A stretch of 46,160 nt of DNA. It comes from Firmicutes bacterium HGW-Firmicutes-12. Its GTDB lineage: Bacteria > Bacillota > Peptococcia > DRI-13 > PHAD01. Positions 26,631 to 34,839 of this stretch are shown here, in pieces. Below the pieces are notes generated by a model, which ran no database searches, had not been told where the DNA came from, and saw nothing but the letters and a program-made list of their open reading frames with translations. Location: the NCBI GenBank assembly GCA_002841595.1, contig PHAD01000002.1:1-46160 (forward strand), given 5' to 3'. Both the position numbers and the translations under genes were made by a program. The number at the start of each line of letters is the position of its first letter. Position 1 is the stretch's first letter.

Positions 26631-27062
26631 ACGTCTTTGGAAATAAATAAAAACAGGTAACGGTATTACTATCCAGCCAAGGCTTTTAATTATACTGTTT
26701 TGGGCCCTTTGTATTTGTCTATCTTTTTCAGCTGTGACCATAGCATTATAGTTCTCAAGCAATTCTTCGTCAGACAGCTTCTCTTCCTGCTGGCCTTCGA
26801 TGTTAGGTTTTTCCATGCCACCATATCGTTTATAATCTTCAAAGGACTGATAATACGCAGTAGGGCTAATCATATCTGCGGCAGCCATAAACACTGCAAC
26901 ACTACCACCAATCGTCATCATTAAGGTTGCGAAAAGCACCAAATATACATAAACATTTTTTATCAAGTCTTCTCCTCCTTTTTCAGGTGTTGCTTTGATA
27001 CCAGCAATAATTAATAAGATTACGGCTAAAACGGCAACGGGTATCAATATTGATATCATCAT
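26616..27062 (-). CDS. Hypothetical membrane protein with three hydrophobic segments
   Basis: A 148-residue protein I do not recognise with confidence. Hydrophobic segments lie at about 3-24, 35-62 and 125-143, with a charged acidic segment between the second and third. The FATLMMTIGGSVAVFMAAADMISP part resembles small DUF5671-type membrane proteins, but this is weak. ATG 27062 follows GAGGG. The gene overlaps the convergent MBL-fold gene by 15 bases. A TATAAT-like box lies about 47-52 bases upstream of the start. Confidence 0.65.
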   Translation of the reverse strand: MMISILIPVAVLAVILLIIAGIKATPEKGGEDLIKNVYVYLVLFATLMMTIGGSVAVFMAAADMISPTAYYQSFEDYKRYGGMEKPNIEGQQEEKLSDEELLENYNAMVTAEKDRQIQRAQNSIIKSLGWIVIPLPVFIYFQRRLAKQ

Positions 27063-27193
27063 TAATTTCCCTCACAATCATCTTTAAATCATCTTACGCT
27101 ACCTCCTATTATAACAAGACGATAGACTGACCGAAAGGTTCCCATTATTACTAAAAAATATATTCCTAAAATTACAGCATGTTTGGACATCTG

Positions 27194-28828
27194 TTAATTT
27201 GCCGGTTTAGAAATGCTTTTCAACTGCTCCAAAACCTTATAATATTCAGCTTCAAGAGTTTCCTTATCGCAATACGGTAAACTCATCTTCGCAATGATTT
27301 CAGCAAGACGCATTCTTAGCATATCTTCTTGTGTCTTTTTATGATTATACTCTTGAGATGCTTGCTGACTTTCTTCGAGCTCTTTCATGTTTCCTATAAA
27401 TTCATTTATCTGTCCATTTTGCAGTATAAACAGTCTGTCAGCCGTTTTATTAACGAAAGCACTATCATGAGTTACAAACAATACGGTTCCTTCGTAGTCA
27501 GCAATGATATTCTCCAAAGCTTCTATAGCTGCCATATCAAGATAATTAGTCGGCTCATCCAGGAGCAAGACGTTGGCCTTGGATACAAAAAGTTTAGCAA
27601 AGGATACCTTAATCCTTTCTCCACCACTTAGAACTTTGATGTTTTTGTGAACACCTTCTCCAGCAATGAGTAACCGCGCCAATATGGTACGAATAGCCGT
27701 TTCTGTTTGAATGCTATCTTCCATTACATTCTCTAATACAGTCTTATTATAATCTAGATTTTCGAATCCTTGATAAAAATAGCCGATTACTGCCTTGGGA
27801 ACAATATAAATGTTATCTTTCCTACTACTAATTAGATTTAAAAGTGTGGTTTTACCTGCCCCATTATTACCAATTATTGCTACTTTCATTCCATTATAAA
27901 CTTTGAAACTTGCGCTATTGAATATCCTCTTACTACCATAGCAGAAGCTTAAATCATCACAAGATATGATAATCCTATTTCCAGGAGGATCCGTTAACGA
28001 GAAATCAAATTTAACACCTGGCAGCTCAATGGGCTTGGATTTGACTTCAAGCTTTTCTAAACGTGTTTTAATTATATTAGCTGCTTTGTCTGTTTTTTTC
28101 TTTTTTTCTTTAGTCTTACCCTTATGAAGTCTTGCTTCGGAATTCCCCATCCTTTGCGGGGCTTTTTTCATGGCCTTTGACTTGCTTTGCCTTTCTCTTC
28201 TAGCCTCCTCCAACCTATCCTTCACATCAATGAATTGATTATATTCAAACCATTCTCGTTTTATTTCTTCTTTTTTTTTATTTTGGTAAGACGTAAAGTT
28301 TCCTTCATAAAAAGACAACTTTCCATCCTTTATTTCTATAATCCGTGTACATAATTCGTCCAACAAATCTCTATCATGGCTGATTAAAAGTAAAGTTTCT
28401 ACTTGTATTAGTTTTTTCTTTAATGCTTCAATCCCCTTACGATCGAGATTGGCCGTAGGTTCATCCGCAAAAAGTAATACCTTATCTTTACTTAACTCTT
28501 GGGCAATTTTTAGCCTGGTATGCTCACCTCCGCTAACTTTGTTACAATTTACTTTATCTTGCACGTTAAATTCCTTTAATAACTTTCCGTCTACAGTTAT
28601 CACTTCATCTGAGAACTGTTTAATATATGCTATATCACAATATCTCTTTATAACGCCCTCATCACTAGCAATTTCTCCTGCCAGAATATCAAGTAACGTA
28701 GTCTTGCCGGCCCCATTTTGTCCAACTAACCCAATCTTTTCACCACTTTGTATACATAGCTCATCGAAGGCTATAATCAACTTATCTCCGTAATACTTTT
28801 TTATCTTAATTGCCTCTAAAATAAACAC
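27194..28828 (-). CDS. ABC-F type ATPase, ribosome-protection/antibiotic-resistance-like
   Basis: A 544-residue soluble protein with two ABC ATPase cassettes and no membrane domain. First cassette: GQNGAGKTTLL, VSGGEHTRLK and FADEPTANLD. Second: GNNGAGKTTLL, LSGGERIKVSFAK and LLLDEPTNYLD. The roughly 100-residue linker between them (about 185-290) is rich in Lys and Arg, as in proteins that reach into the ribosome from the E site. Size and layout fit the Vga/Lsa/Msr-like resistance group more than the housekeeping EttA group. Start GTG 28828 follows AAAGGAG. The long structured leader upstream supports inducible expression. The antibiotic class cannot be read from sequence. Confidence 0.88.
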   Translation of the reverse strand: MFILEAIKIKKYYGDKLIIAFDELCIQSGEKIGLVGQNGAGKTTLLDILAGEIASDEGVIKRYCDIAYIKQFSDEVITVDGKLLKEFNVQDKVNCNKVSGGEHTRLKIAQELSKDKVLLFADEPTANLDRKGIEALKKKLIQVETLLLISHDRDLLDELCTRIIEIKDGKLSFYEGNFTSYQNKKKEEIKREWFEYNQFIDVKDRLEEARRERQSKSKAMKKAPQRMGNSEARLHKGKTKEKKKKTDKAANIIKTRLEKLEVKSKPIELPGVKFDFSLTDPPGNRIIISCDDLSFCYGSKRIFNSASFKVYNGMKVAIIGNNGAGKTTLLNLISSRKDNIYIVPKAVIGYFYQGFENLDYNKTVLENVMEDSIQTETAIRTILARLLIAGEGVHKNIKVLSGGERIKVSFAKLFVSKANVLLLDEPTNYLDMAAIEALENIIADYEGTVLFVTHDSAFVNKTADRLFILQNGQINEFIGNMKELEESQQASQEYNHKKTQEDMLRMRLAEIIAKMSLPYCDKETLEAEYYKVLEQLKSISKPAN

Positions 28829-28872
28829 AAAAAATCTCTCCTTTGCCTTAGCTGGAAAGATTAAATGAATTC

Positions 28873-28986
28873 TAAAGGGTATAGCTATACCCTTTAATTA
28901 ATATAAGTTTCATTCAACTAATCCAGCACTATTCAGGCGCATAACGCCTACATCAAAACATTTTTGATTTAATAACTGAATTAGTT
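28873..28986 (-). promoter_or_regulatory. Structured 5' leader of the ABC-F gene (three-way junction plus palindrome)
   Basis: On the minus strand an 11-base stem (28986-28976 with 28926-28916, one G-U pair) encloses two hairpins: 7-base arms 28968-28962/28958-28952 and 5-base arms 28949-28945/28939-28935. Next comes a perfect 24-base palindrome at 28896-28873, 45 bases before the GTG start. A short frame 28942-28910 (MRLNSAGLVE) overlaps the junction. Inducible ABC-F resistance genes often use attenuating leaders; no clear T-run was found here. Confidence 0.6.
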
Positions 28987-29043
28987 AATTCTCATTTCAA
29001 TATAATACCTTACCCTCTTTTATTATTCTATTCTAATAACATT

Positions 29044-30108
29044 TTACGGGTTTAAATAAGAAAAATCAATCGGATATTCAATTTCTTGTATTTCCTTGAC
29101 TACATACGCATTATTCTTTTGCATTTTTATCAGGCGCTGATACTCCATCTTTTCCCCATCCTCCGGATATTCAAACATGTAATCAACAATCGCATAATAT
29201 ATACCCTTGTTTTGCATGTCTTCCAGTAAAATACGAACTTTAGGATATTCAGATACTCCGCCTACCGCTGGTACAGTGTATTTTCCTTTTTCATATGCAG
29301 TAATATCAACTGCCTTGTGTTCTTTTATTTCTACTCCAAAGTACTTCTTGGCTAATTCATCCATTACGGATACGTCAAATACTATATCCACACCTTCTTC
29401 TACTTTATCTCCAAATCCACTTGTATCCAAAAAGCCCAAAGCCAAATTATAACCAACAAAGTTTATGATTATCTCATCCGTTAAGTCACCTTCAACAAAA
29501 GGTCCAAGCCTGTCTTTAGCCGCAGGGAATAAGAATTGCTCTATGGCTTCTTTTTCTTCATCCGTCATATTTACCTTTTCTGTTTCAATGGGTTTTACAA
29601 AAGTGAATTCCCCTTCCGGGATTCCCCACATCGGAGTAATATCAACTTCATCTCTTGAAATTTTTGCCTGGATCTTCTCTTGGACAAAGGTTAGCTCTAT
29701 ATTCCCAGTATATTCCCATCCTTCATCCTCATAAGATGCCCTTAGTTTTCCATCTTCTATGTTTCCTGTAAAAGCAACTTCTGCTTGACGATAGCTTGGT
29801 GCCCCCTGTACTGAATAGATACTTCCTTTTATTACCCCATTATTATTTTCAACGATGTTTATTCCCGTAGTGCCAAAGTACTCTTCCAAAGCTGTCATCA
29901 AGTAAAGTCCTTCATTTACTGCCACAACTATTTTCCAATCACCTTTATACTTTGCAAAATCTACTGGGTCCATTTCAGAACCTGCCTTTTCCTTATCGGT
30001 ACTCTCTTTATTCTCTAGCTCATTATCAACTTGTGAATTAGTATTATTACATCCAACAACAAGAGTAAGGATTAGCAATATTGCTAATATTAAAGCTAGT
30101 CTTTTCAT
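29044..30108 (-). CDS. Lipoprotein of unknown function
   Basis: A 354-residue protein with a lipoprotein signal peptide (hydrophobic 4-19, lipobox LVVGC with C20), followed by an acidic, low-complexity spacer to about residue 45. The mature part has beta-strand-rich segments (GDWKIVVAVNEGLYLMTALEEYFG, GKYTVPAVGGVSEYPKV). I recognise no domain. ATG 30108 follows GGGAGGAAAAG. It would sit on the outer face of the membrane. The gap to the ABC-F leader downstream shows no terminator. Confidence 0.85.
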   Translation of the reverse strand: MKRLALILAILLILTLVVGCNNTNSQVDNELENKESTDKEKAGSEMDPVDFAKYKGDWKIVVAVNEGLYLMTALEEYFGTTGINIVENNNGVIKGSIYSVQGAPSYRQAEVAFTGNIEDGKLRASYEDEGWEYTGNIELTFVQEKIQAKISRDEVDITPMWGIPEGEFTFVKPIETEKVNMTDEEKEAIEQFLFPAAKDRLGPFVEGDLTDEIIINFVGYNLALGFLDTSGFGDKVEEGVDIVFDVSVMDELAKKYFGVEIKEHKAVDITAYEKGKYTVPAVGGVSEYPKVRILLEDMQNKGIYYAIVDYMFEYPEDGEKMEYQRLIKMQKNNAYVVKEIQEIEYPIDFSYLNP

Positions 30109-30245
30109 CTTTTCCTCCCTTTAATATTTCTTCCTTTAGAATTCTACTTACAAATTTAGGCTGATACAGTATTAATATGCTCCTATTAATAGTTTCTTAC
30201 AAAATGGTATATATTTCAAGTGCTGCTTATGTCGTTTTGGGTTAC
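30109..30245. other. Intergenic region without recognised content
   Basis: 137 AT-rich bases between the lipoprotein start and the radical SAM remnant. I see no gene and no clear hairpin with a T-run. The lipoprotein promoter should lie here, but I could not place it with confidence. Confidence 0.4.
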
Positions 30246-30543
30246 TTATGTAGTTTTTCTCGCATAGGCTTCATATAACTGTTCGAGAGCTTGTACTTCT
30301 CTCTTTAATCCATTAACCATCTTATACAATTGGATCTTAATCTTTATCCGCACCACCAGTGTTATAAATCCTGTGTATCCCTTCTTTTTCATCAGGAAAG
30401 ACCTTTTCAATAAAATCAAAGAAGTGCTTTCGTGTAGTACCTCTTAAATACAAAGTACCTGCTAAGACATAATGGACATTGCATTGGCTTGCCAGCTTAA
30501 ATATATTATCCAGATTATAAGTATACTTTGCTTCACTTTCCAT
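30246..30543 (-). pseudogene. C-terminal remnant of an SPL-type radical SAM protein, frameshifted
   Basis: Residues such as VLAGTLYLRGTTRKHFFDFI and RIYNTGGADKD match, from memory, the C-terminal region of SPL-like radical SAM proteins. The frame stops at 30337-30339. Shifting by one base restores a continuation (KIQLYKMVNGLKREVQALEQ onward) to a stop at 30246-30248, consistent with loss of a single T. The N-terminal part with the iron-sulfur cysteine motif is absent: the remnant begins directly after the exporter stop codon, with only two codons between. It is a decayed gene end, not a working enzyme. Confidence 0.75.
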
Positions 30544-30549
30544 AGATCT

Positions 30550-31989
30550 TTATTGTGTATCTCTAACACTACGTTTAACCTTAGCCCTTTTTGCGTATAA
30601 TCTATAAGCTGTCAGCAAAGCTCCTATAATGCATAATACTCCTGCAGTAATGAATACAACCTTCATGCCATAAATGAATGCATCCTCTTGCCCCGGAATA
30701 TAATCATTAACATCGTATCCTAGTTTATGACTCATTCGATTATATAATAGTGTAGTAGCCATGGATATGCCGAAAACCATTCCCAAATTTCTGACTAAAG
30801 CATTAACACTGCCAGCAATTCCTAGTCTATTTGTAGTTACAGTTGACATGATCAAGGAAGTATTTGGTGATTGAAAAAGTCCATTCCCTATAGACATGAT
30901 GATTACAAAAGTAACCAAGGTTAGGATGCTAGAGTGTTGATTCAAGGTAGACATTAGAAACAATCCAACACTGGTGAGTGTCAATCCCAAAAAGGTCAGT
31001 ATCTCCGACCCAATTATATCGGACAAATATCCACTAATTGGGGCTACTATGGCCAAAATCATCGGAAAGGCCATCAAAATAAGTCCGGTAACAGCCGGTG
31101 ATAAGTTCATTACATTTTGCAAATAAAAGGGCTGTATAATATTTGAACAGCTAATAGCGACGAAAGAGATAAAGGCGCATAAAAGGCTAAGAGAAAATAA
31201 CATATTCTTAAAAATCTCAAGCTGTAAAAGAGGTTCTGACATCCTTTTTTCAATCTTAATAAACATGATCATAGATAGCGCCGCTATAACAAGACCTGTA
31301 ATAATAATTGGTTTAGTATATCCTAGATCCTCACCTCTGATTAATGAACCAAAGAGAGTTAGAATAACAATAATAATCAATAACGCCCCTTTGATATCGA
31401 ACTTTTCCTTAGTAAATTTTTCTATCGCTGGAAGAACTCTAGCTCCCATGATCAAGGCAAATATCCCTATAGGAATATTTATTAAAAAAATGTATTTCCA
31501 ACTTAAAACACTTACGATAAATCCCCCTAAAGGTGGACCAACCAAAGATCCCAACGCCACAGAAGTCCCTGCCATTCCTAGAGCTCTTCCTCTTTCATTT
31601 CTTGGAAACACCTGAGTAATGATGCCCTGATTAGTTGCCATAGCCCCGGCGGCACCAACAGCTTGAATAATTCTTGCCATTACTAGAACTGTAAATGAAT
31701 TTGCAAGACCACACATTAACGAGCCAATAGTAAATATAGCGATCCCATACTTAAATACTCTTATTTTACCTATAATATCTCCTAACTTACCAAATATCAA
31801 AATCGTTGTAGCTATAACAATCAGATAAGCCGTTACTACCCAAGCAATAGCTTCTGTACTAACAGACAACTTTTCTGCCATCATTGGCAATGCTACGTTT
31901 ACGATACTGCTATCCAATGTAGCCATAAAGGTCATCATAACAACATTAAGTAAAATGAGCATTCTGTTTTTATATATTTTCTCTTCCAT
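30550..31989 (-). CDS. EmrB/QacA-type MFS drug exporter (DHA2, 14 TM)
   Basis: A 479-residue membrane protein with about 14 hydrophobic segments. Motif D1-like LDSSIVNVALP near residue 25, motif A-like GKLGDIIGKIRVFKYG near 68-83 and motif C-like GSLVGPPLGGFIV near 146-158 identify the proton-driven DHA2 multidrug exporters. It lies 12 bases after the MarR gene and is evidently its target, de-repressed when the MarR ligand binds. The stop codon is directly followed by the radical SAM remnant, which suggests a past rearrangement at its 3' end. Confidence 0.93.
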   Translation of the reverse strand: MEEKIYKNRMLILLNVVMMTFMATLDSSIVNVALPMMAEKLSVSTEAIAWVVTAYLIVIATTILIFGKLGDIIGKIRVFKYGIAIFTIGSLMCGLANSFTVLVMARIIQAVGAAGAMATNQGIITQVFPRNERGRALGMAGTSVALGSLVGPPLGGFIVSVLSWKYIFLINIPIGIFALIMGARVLPAIEKFTKEKFDIKGALLIIIVILTLFGSLIRGEDLGYTKPIIITGLVIAALSMIMFIKIEKRMSEPLLQLEIFKNMLFSLSLLCAFISFVAISCSNIIQPFYLQNVMNLSPAVTGLILMAFPMILAIVAPISGYLSDIIGSEILTFLGLTLTSVGLFLMSTLNQHSSILTLVTFVIIMSIGNGLFQSPNTSLIMSTVTTNRLGIAGSVNALVRNLGMVFGISMATTLLYNRMSHKLGYDVNDYIPGQEDAFIYGMKVVFITAGVLCIIGALLTAYRLYAKRAKVKRSVRDTQ

Positions 31990-32001
31990 TTACTTCATAC
32001 C

Positions 32002-32457
32002 TTACCCTTCATTCAACTTATAGTTGTTTTTATATTCTTTTGCATTTTTTAAAATAATACTTAATAAATCTAATATCCTTTCCTCATCATCTGCGTTTAA
32101 TTCTTTTGTTATCATTTCGTTCCAATGGAGTAGTTCTCTCTTGACTGCCGGGATAATAGCTTTGCCCCGATCTGTTAAGAATAGTTTATAAGCCCTTGAA
32201 TCCTCAATATCTTCTTTCTTTTCTAAATACTCAAGTTCAATAAGCCTTTTTATAGCTCTCGCCGACATAGCTTTATCTATATTTAGTTCTTTACTTATTT
32301 GATTCTGGTTAATACCTTCTTTCTCTGATAGCACAAATAAAAATGGATATGTACCAGTACTAAGCTTATATTTCGCGAGGACTTCATTAGCGTATGCTTG
32401 CGTGCACCTATAAAGATTATTGGCAAGTTTTGTTAAGGTTGGTTTTCCAAATATCAT
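32002..32457 (-). CDS. MarR-family transcriptional regulator
   Basis: A 151-residue winged-helix regulator. The DNA-binding region INQNQISKELNIDKAMSARAIKRLIELEYLEKKEDIEDSRAYK shows the recognition helix and the DxRAxxLxLT wing. I choose ATG 32457, which has AAAGGAAAG upstream; the longer frame from 32517 would overlap the promoter. A perfect inverted repeat centred at about 32528, just upstream, is the probable autoregulatory operator. It forms an operon with the EmrB-type exporter. Confidence 0.93.
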   Translation of the reverse strand: MIFGKPTLTKLANNLYRCTQAYANEVLAKYKLSTGTYPFLFVLSEKEGINQNQISKELNIDKAMSARAIKRLIELEYLEKKEDIEDSRAYKLFLTDRGKAIIPAVKRELLHWNEMITKELNADDEERILDLLSIILKNAKEYKNNYKLNEG

Positions 32458-32500
32458 ATCTTCTTTCCTTTCCAAAACATGAATTTTATTTATATTTCTC

Positions 32501-32556
32501 ATAAAATAATAAGGCAATATAGTTGATTGGTCAACTATATTGCCTTATTATTTTAT
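32501..32556. promoter_or_regulatory. Perfect inverted repeat with symmetric divergent promoters (MarR operator)
   Basis: Arms of 26 bases (32501-32526 and 32531-32556) match perfectly around a TTGG centre. Minus strand: TTGACC (32534-32529), 17-base spacer, TATTAT (32511-32506), aimed at marR. Plus strand: TTGATT (32523-32528), 17-base spacer, TATTAT (32546-32551), aimed at the DUF362 gene. The central AGTTGA-TTGG-TCAACT looks like a typical MarR site. Binding would cover both -35 boxes. Confidence 0.8.
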
Positions 32557-32691
32557 CCTGATCTTTTCGACGGTTAAAACAATGATAACTGTTTATAATA
32601 TAACCTAGTTCTTTCACCTAGATAATGCTATTGTAATAGTAGGGTAATATTATTAAATATGTATAATAAATTTATAAAGGTGGCATAGTGT

Positions 32692-33837
32692 ATGGCAAAA
32701 GTAGCCTTAATCAGATGTGAGAGCTATGATTATCATGAAGTGAAAGAAGCTGTATATAAGGGTCTGCATTTAATAGGGGGTCCGGAAAGTTTCGTCAAAC
32801 CTGGAGAAAAGATCATACTAAAGCCAAATTTATTAACAGGTGATCCACCAGAAAAATGTGTAACTACTCACCCAAATGTATTCAAAGCTGTTGGTGAAAT
32901 TTTTAAAAGTACAGGGGCCGCTCTTTCTTATGGTGATTCACCTGGCTTTGGCAGTATTGAAAGTGTCTTAAAGAAAACTGGCATAGGAGCCGCAGCGTCA
33001 GATTTGAGTATTCCTTTAGCTAACTTTCAAACCGGAGAGGAAGTACATTTTGAAGGTGGCATTCAAAACAAAAAGTTTGTAATCGCTAAGGGGGTTCTTG
33101 AGTGTGATGGCTTAATCAGCCTACCTAAGCTCAAGACGCACGGTTTAGCTCGGATGACCGGCTGTGTTAAAAATCAGTTTGGTTGTATTCCCGGCTTTCT
33201 AAAAGGAGAATTTCATGTAAAGCTTCCCAACGTCAATGAATTCGCTCAGATGCTGATTGACCTAAATCTATATTTGAAACCAAGACTTTATGTTATGGAC
33301 GGCATTATAGCTATGGAAGGTAATGGTCCACGGGGTGGAACTCCTAAGAAAATGAATGTATTACTTTTTTCCTCCGATCCTATAGCTTTAGATGCAACGA
33401 TTTGCCGTATGATTAATCTTGCACCTGAATTTGTTCCAACTATAACATTTGGTAAAGATGCCGGTTTGGGTACCTACCATGAAGAGGATATAGAAATTGT
33501 AGGTGATCGACTAGAAAACTTCCGAGTTCGCGATTTCGAAGTGAAGCGTGAGCCAATTAAGGCCTATAAGTCTAAAGGAGCACTAAACTTATTAAGGAAC
33601 TCCTTTATTCCCAAACCTTTTATTATTGAGAGAAAATGTGTAAAATGCGGTGTTTGTATAACTATGTGCCCAGTAAACCCTAAGGCTGTCGATTGGCATG
33701 ATGGCGACAAAAAAAAGACACCGAGCTATAAATATAATCGGTGCATTAGATGCTATTGCTGTCAGGAGTTATGCCCTGAAAGCGCTATAGATTTAAAAGT
33801 ACCTTTCATTAGAAAATTATTGAGCCTATACAAGTAA
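32692..33837 (+). CDS. DUF362 protein with C-terminal 2x[4Fe-4S] ferredoxin domain
   Basis: The 381-residue protein has an N-terminal DUF362 domain (about 30-240; features KIILKPNLLTGDPPEKCVTTHP, YGDSPGFGS, LPKLKTHG and MEGNGPRGG). A C-terminal ferredoxin module has two CxxCxxCxxxCP-type motifs at about 314-324 and 351-361, the second with an extra adjacent cysteine. Such proteins are common in anaerobes and are presumed redox enzymes or electron carriers; the reaction is not established. ATG 32692 follows AAAGGTGG. The plus-strand promoter in the MarR palindrome would leave a 5' leader of about 130 bases. Followed by the 2-hydroxyacid dehydrogenase gene. Confidence 0.9.
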   Translation: MAKVALIRCESYDYHEVKEAVYKGLHLIGGPESFVKPGEKIILKPNLLTGDPPEKCVTTHPNVFKAVGEIFKSTGAALSYGDSPGFGSIESVLKKTGIGAAASDLSIPLANFQTGEEVHFEGGIQNKKFVIAKGVLECDGLISLPKLKTHGLARMTGCVKNQFGCIPGFLKGEFHVKLPNVNEFAQMLIDLNLYLKPRLYVMDGIIAMEGNGPRGGTPKKMNVLLFSSDPIALDATICRMINLAPEFVPTITFGKDAGLGTYHEEDIEIVGDRLENFRVRDFEVKREPIKAYKSKGALNLLRNSFIPKPFIIERKCVKCGVCITMCPVNPKAVDWHDGDKKKTPSYKYNRCIRCYCCQELCPESAIDLKVPFIRKLLSLYK

Positions 33838-33860
33838 AATTATTTAAAAAGGAGGCTTCT

Positions 33861-34817
33861 ATGGATAAGCGTATCCTGGTTCTAGTGCCCGTAGAGGATC
33901 ATCATAAGGTGATATTAGAAAGTGCTACATCAAAAGCCATTTTTACTTACAGTAGTATCAAGACAGTTACTAAAGAGCAAGTGGAAAGTACCCATATAGT
34001 GATTGGGAATATCCCAATCAGCTTACTAGAGCACGCGAATAACTTGGAATGGCTACAGCTGAATTCGTCGGGTGTTGGTGCTTATTCAAGGTGGGCACTA
34101 CAGAAGAATTTCACTCTGACTTGCGCCACAGGGATCTATGGATTAGCAGTATCAGAGCATATATTAGGACTTATTCTGTCACTCTATAAAAAACTATACC
34201 TATATCGTGATAATCAATTATCCCAAGCATGGGTAGATGAAGGCCCGGTGAAGACTATTGAAGGGTCCATTGCTTTGATAGTGGGATTAGGAGATATAGG
34301 TTCAACACTAGCCAAGAAGCTAAAAGCTCTGGGTGCTTATACTATTGGTGTACGTCGTTTAGATTTAAATAAACCTAACTACGTTGATGAACTCTATCCC
34401 ACCGAGAAACTAGATGAGCTTTTACCCAGAGCTGACATAATTACGTTTATTCTCCCCGACACCAAAGATACCTATCATCTAGTTAATGAACGTCGCCTCA
34501 ATCTTATGAAGAATGATGCAATACTAATCAATACCGGCAGAGGAAGTTTAATTGATCAAGATGCTTTGTGCAATGTTCTAGATACGGGAAAACTTTTAGC
34601 CGTTGGACTTGATGTAACTAATCCAGAACCTCTGCCAGCTAATCATAGACTATGGGGAATTAAAAACGTAATTATTACACCACATGTGTCAGGAGATTAT
34701 CATCTAAAAGAGACTCATGAAAGATTGATCCAACTTACAGCAACGAACTTACATGCCTTTTTCAATGACAAAGAATTGACTAGTTTAGTTGATCACTCTA
34801 CAGGTTATAGACGGTGA
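33861..34817 (+). CDS. D-isomer-specific 2-hydroxyacid dehydrogenase family protein
   Basis: A 318-residue NAD(P)-dependent oxidoreductase. The Rossmann motif is GLGDIG at 142-147. The catalytic set is R227 in NTGRGS, E256 in DVTNPEPLP and H275 in TPHVSG, all present. The family interconverts 2-oxo acids and D-2-hydroxy acids; the exact substrate (for example glyoxylate, hydroxypyruvate or a larger oxo acid) cannot be told. ATG 33861 follows AAAAAGGAGG, 23 bases after the DUF362 gene, so the two are likely co-transcribed. Confidence 0.92.
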   Translation: MDKRILVLVPVEDHHKVILESATSKAIFTYSSIKTVTKEQVESTHIVIGNIPISLLEHANNLEWLQLNSSGVGAYSRWALQKNFTLTCATGIYGLAVSEHILGLILSLYKKLYLYRDNQLSQAWVDEGPVKTIEGSIALIVGLGDIGSTLAKKLKALGAYTIGVRRLDLNKPNYVDELYPTEKLDELLPRADIITFILPDTKDTYHLVNERRLNLMKNDAILINTGRGSLIDQDALCNVLDTGKLLAVGLDVTNPEPLPANHRLWGIKNVIITPHVSGDYHLKETHERLIQLTATNLHAFFNDKELTSLVDHSTGYRR

Positions 34818-34839
34818 AAGCTTTTTAGTAAACTTAACT

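Noticed and set aside
28873-28896. Palindrome with GGGTAT and ATACCC halves, considered as a third CsoR-type site
   Set aside because: The halves are in the opposite order (GGGTAT first, ATACCC second) with no 5-base centre, so it does not fit the operator class; an RNA hairpin is more likely.
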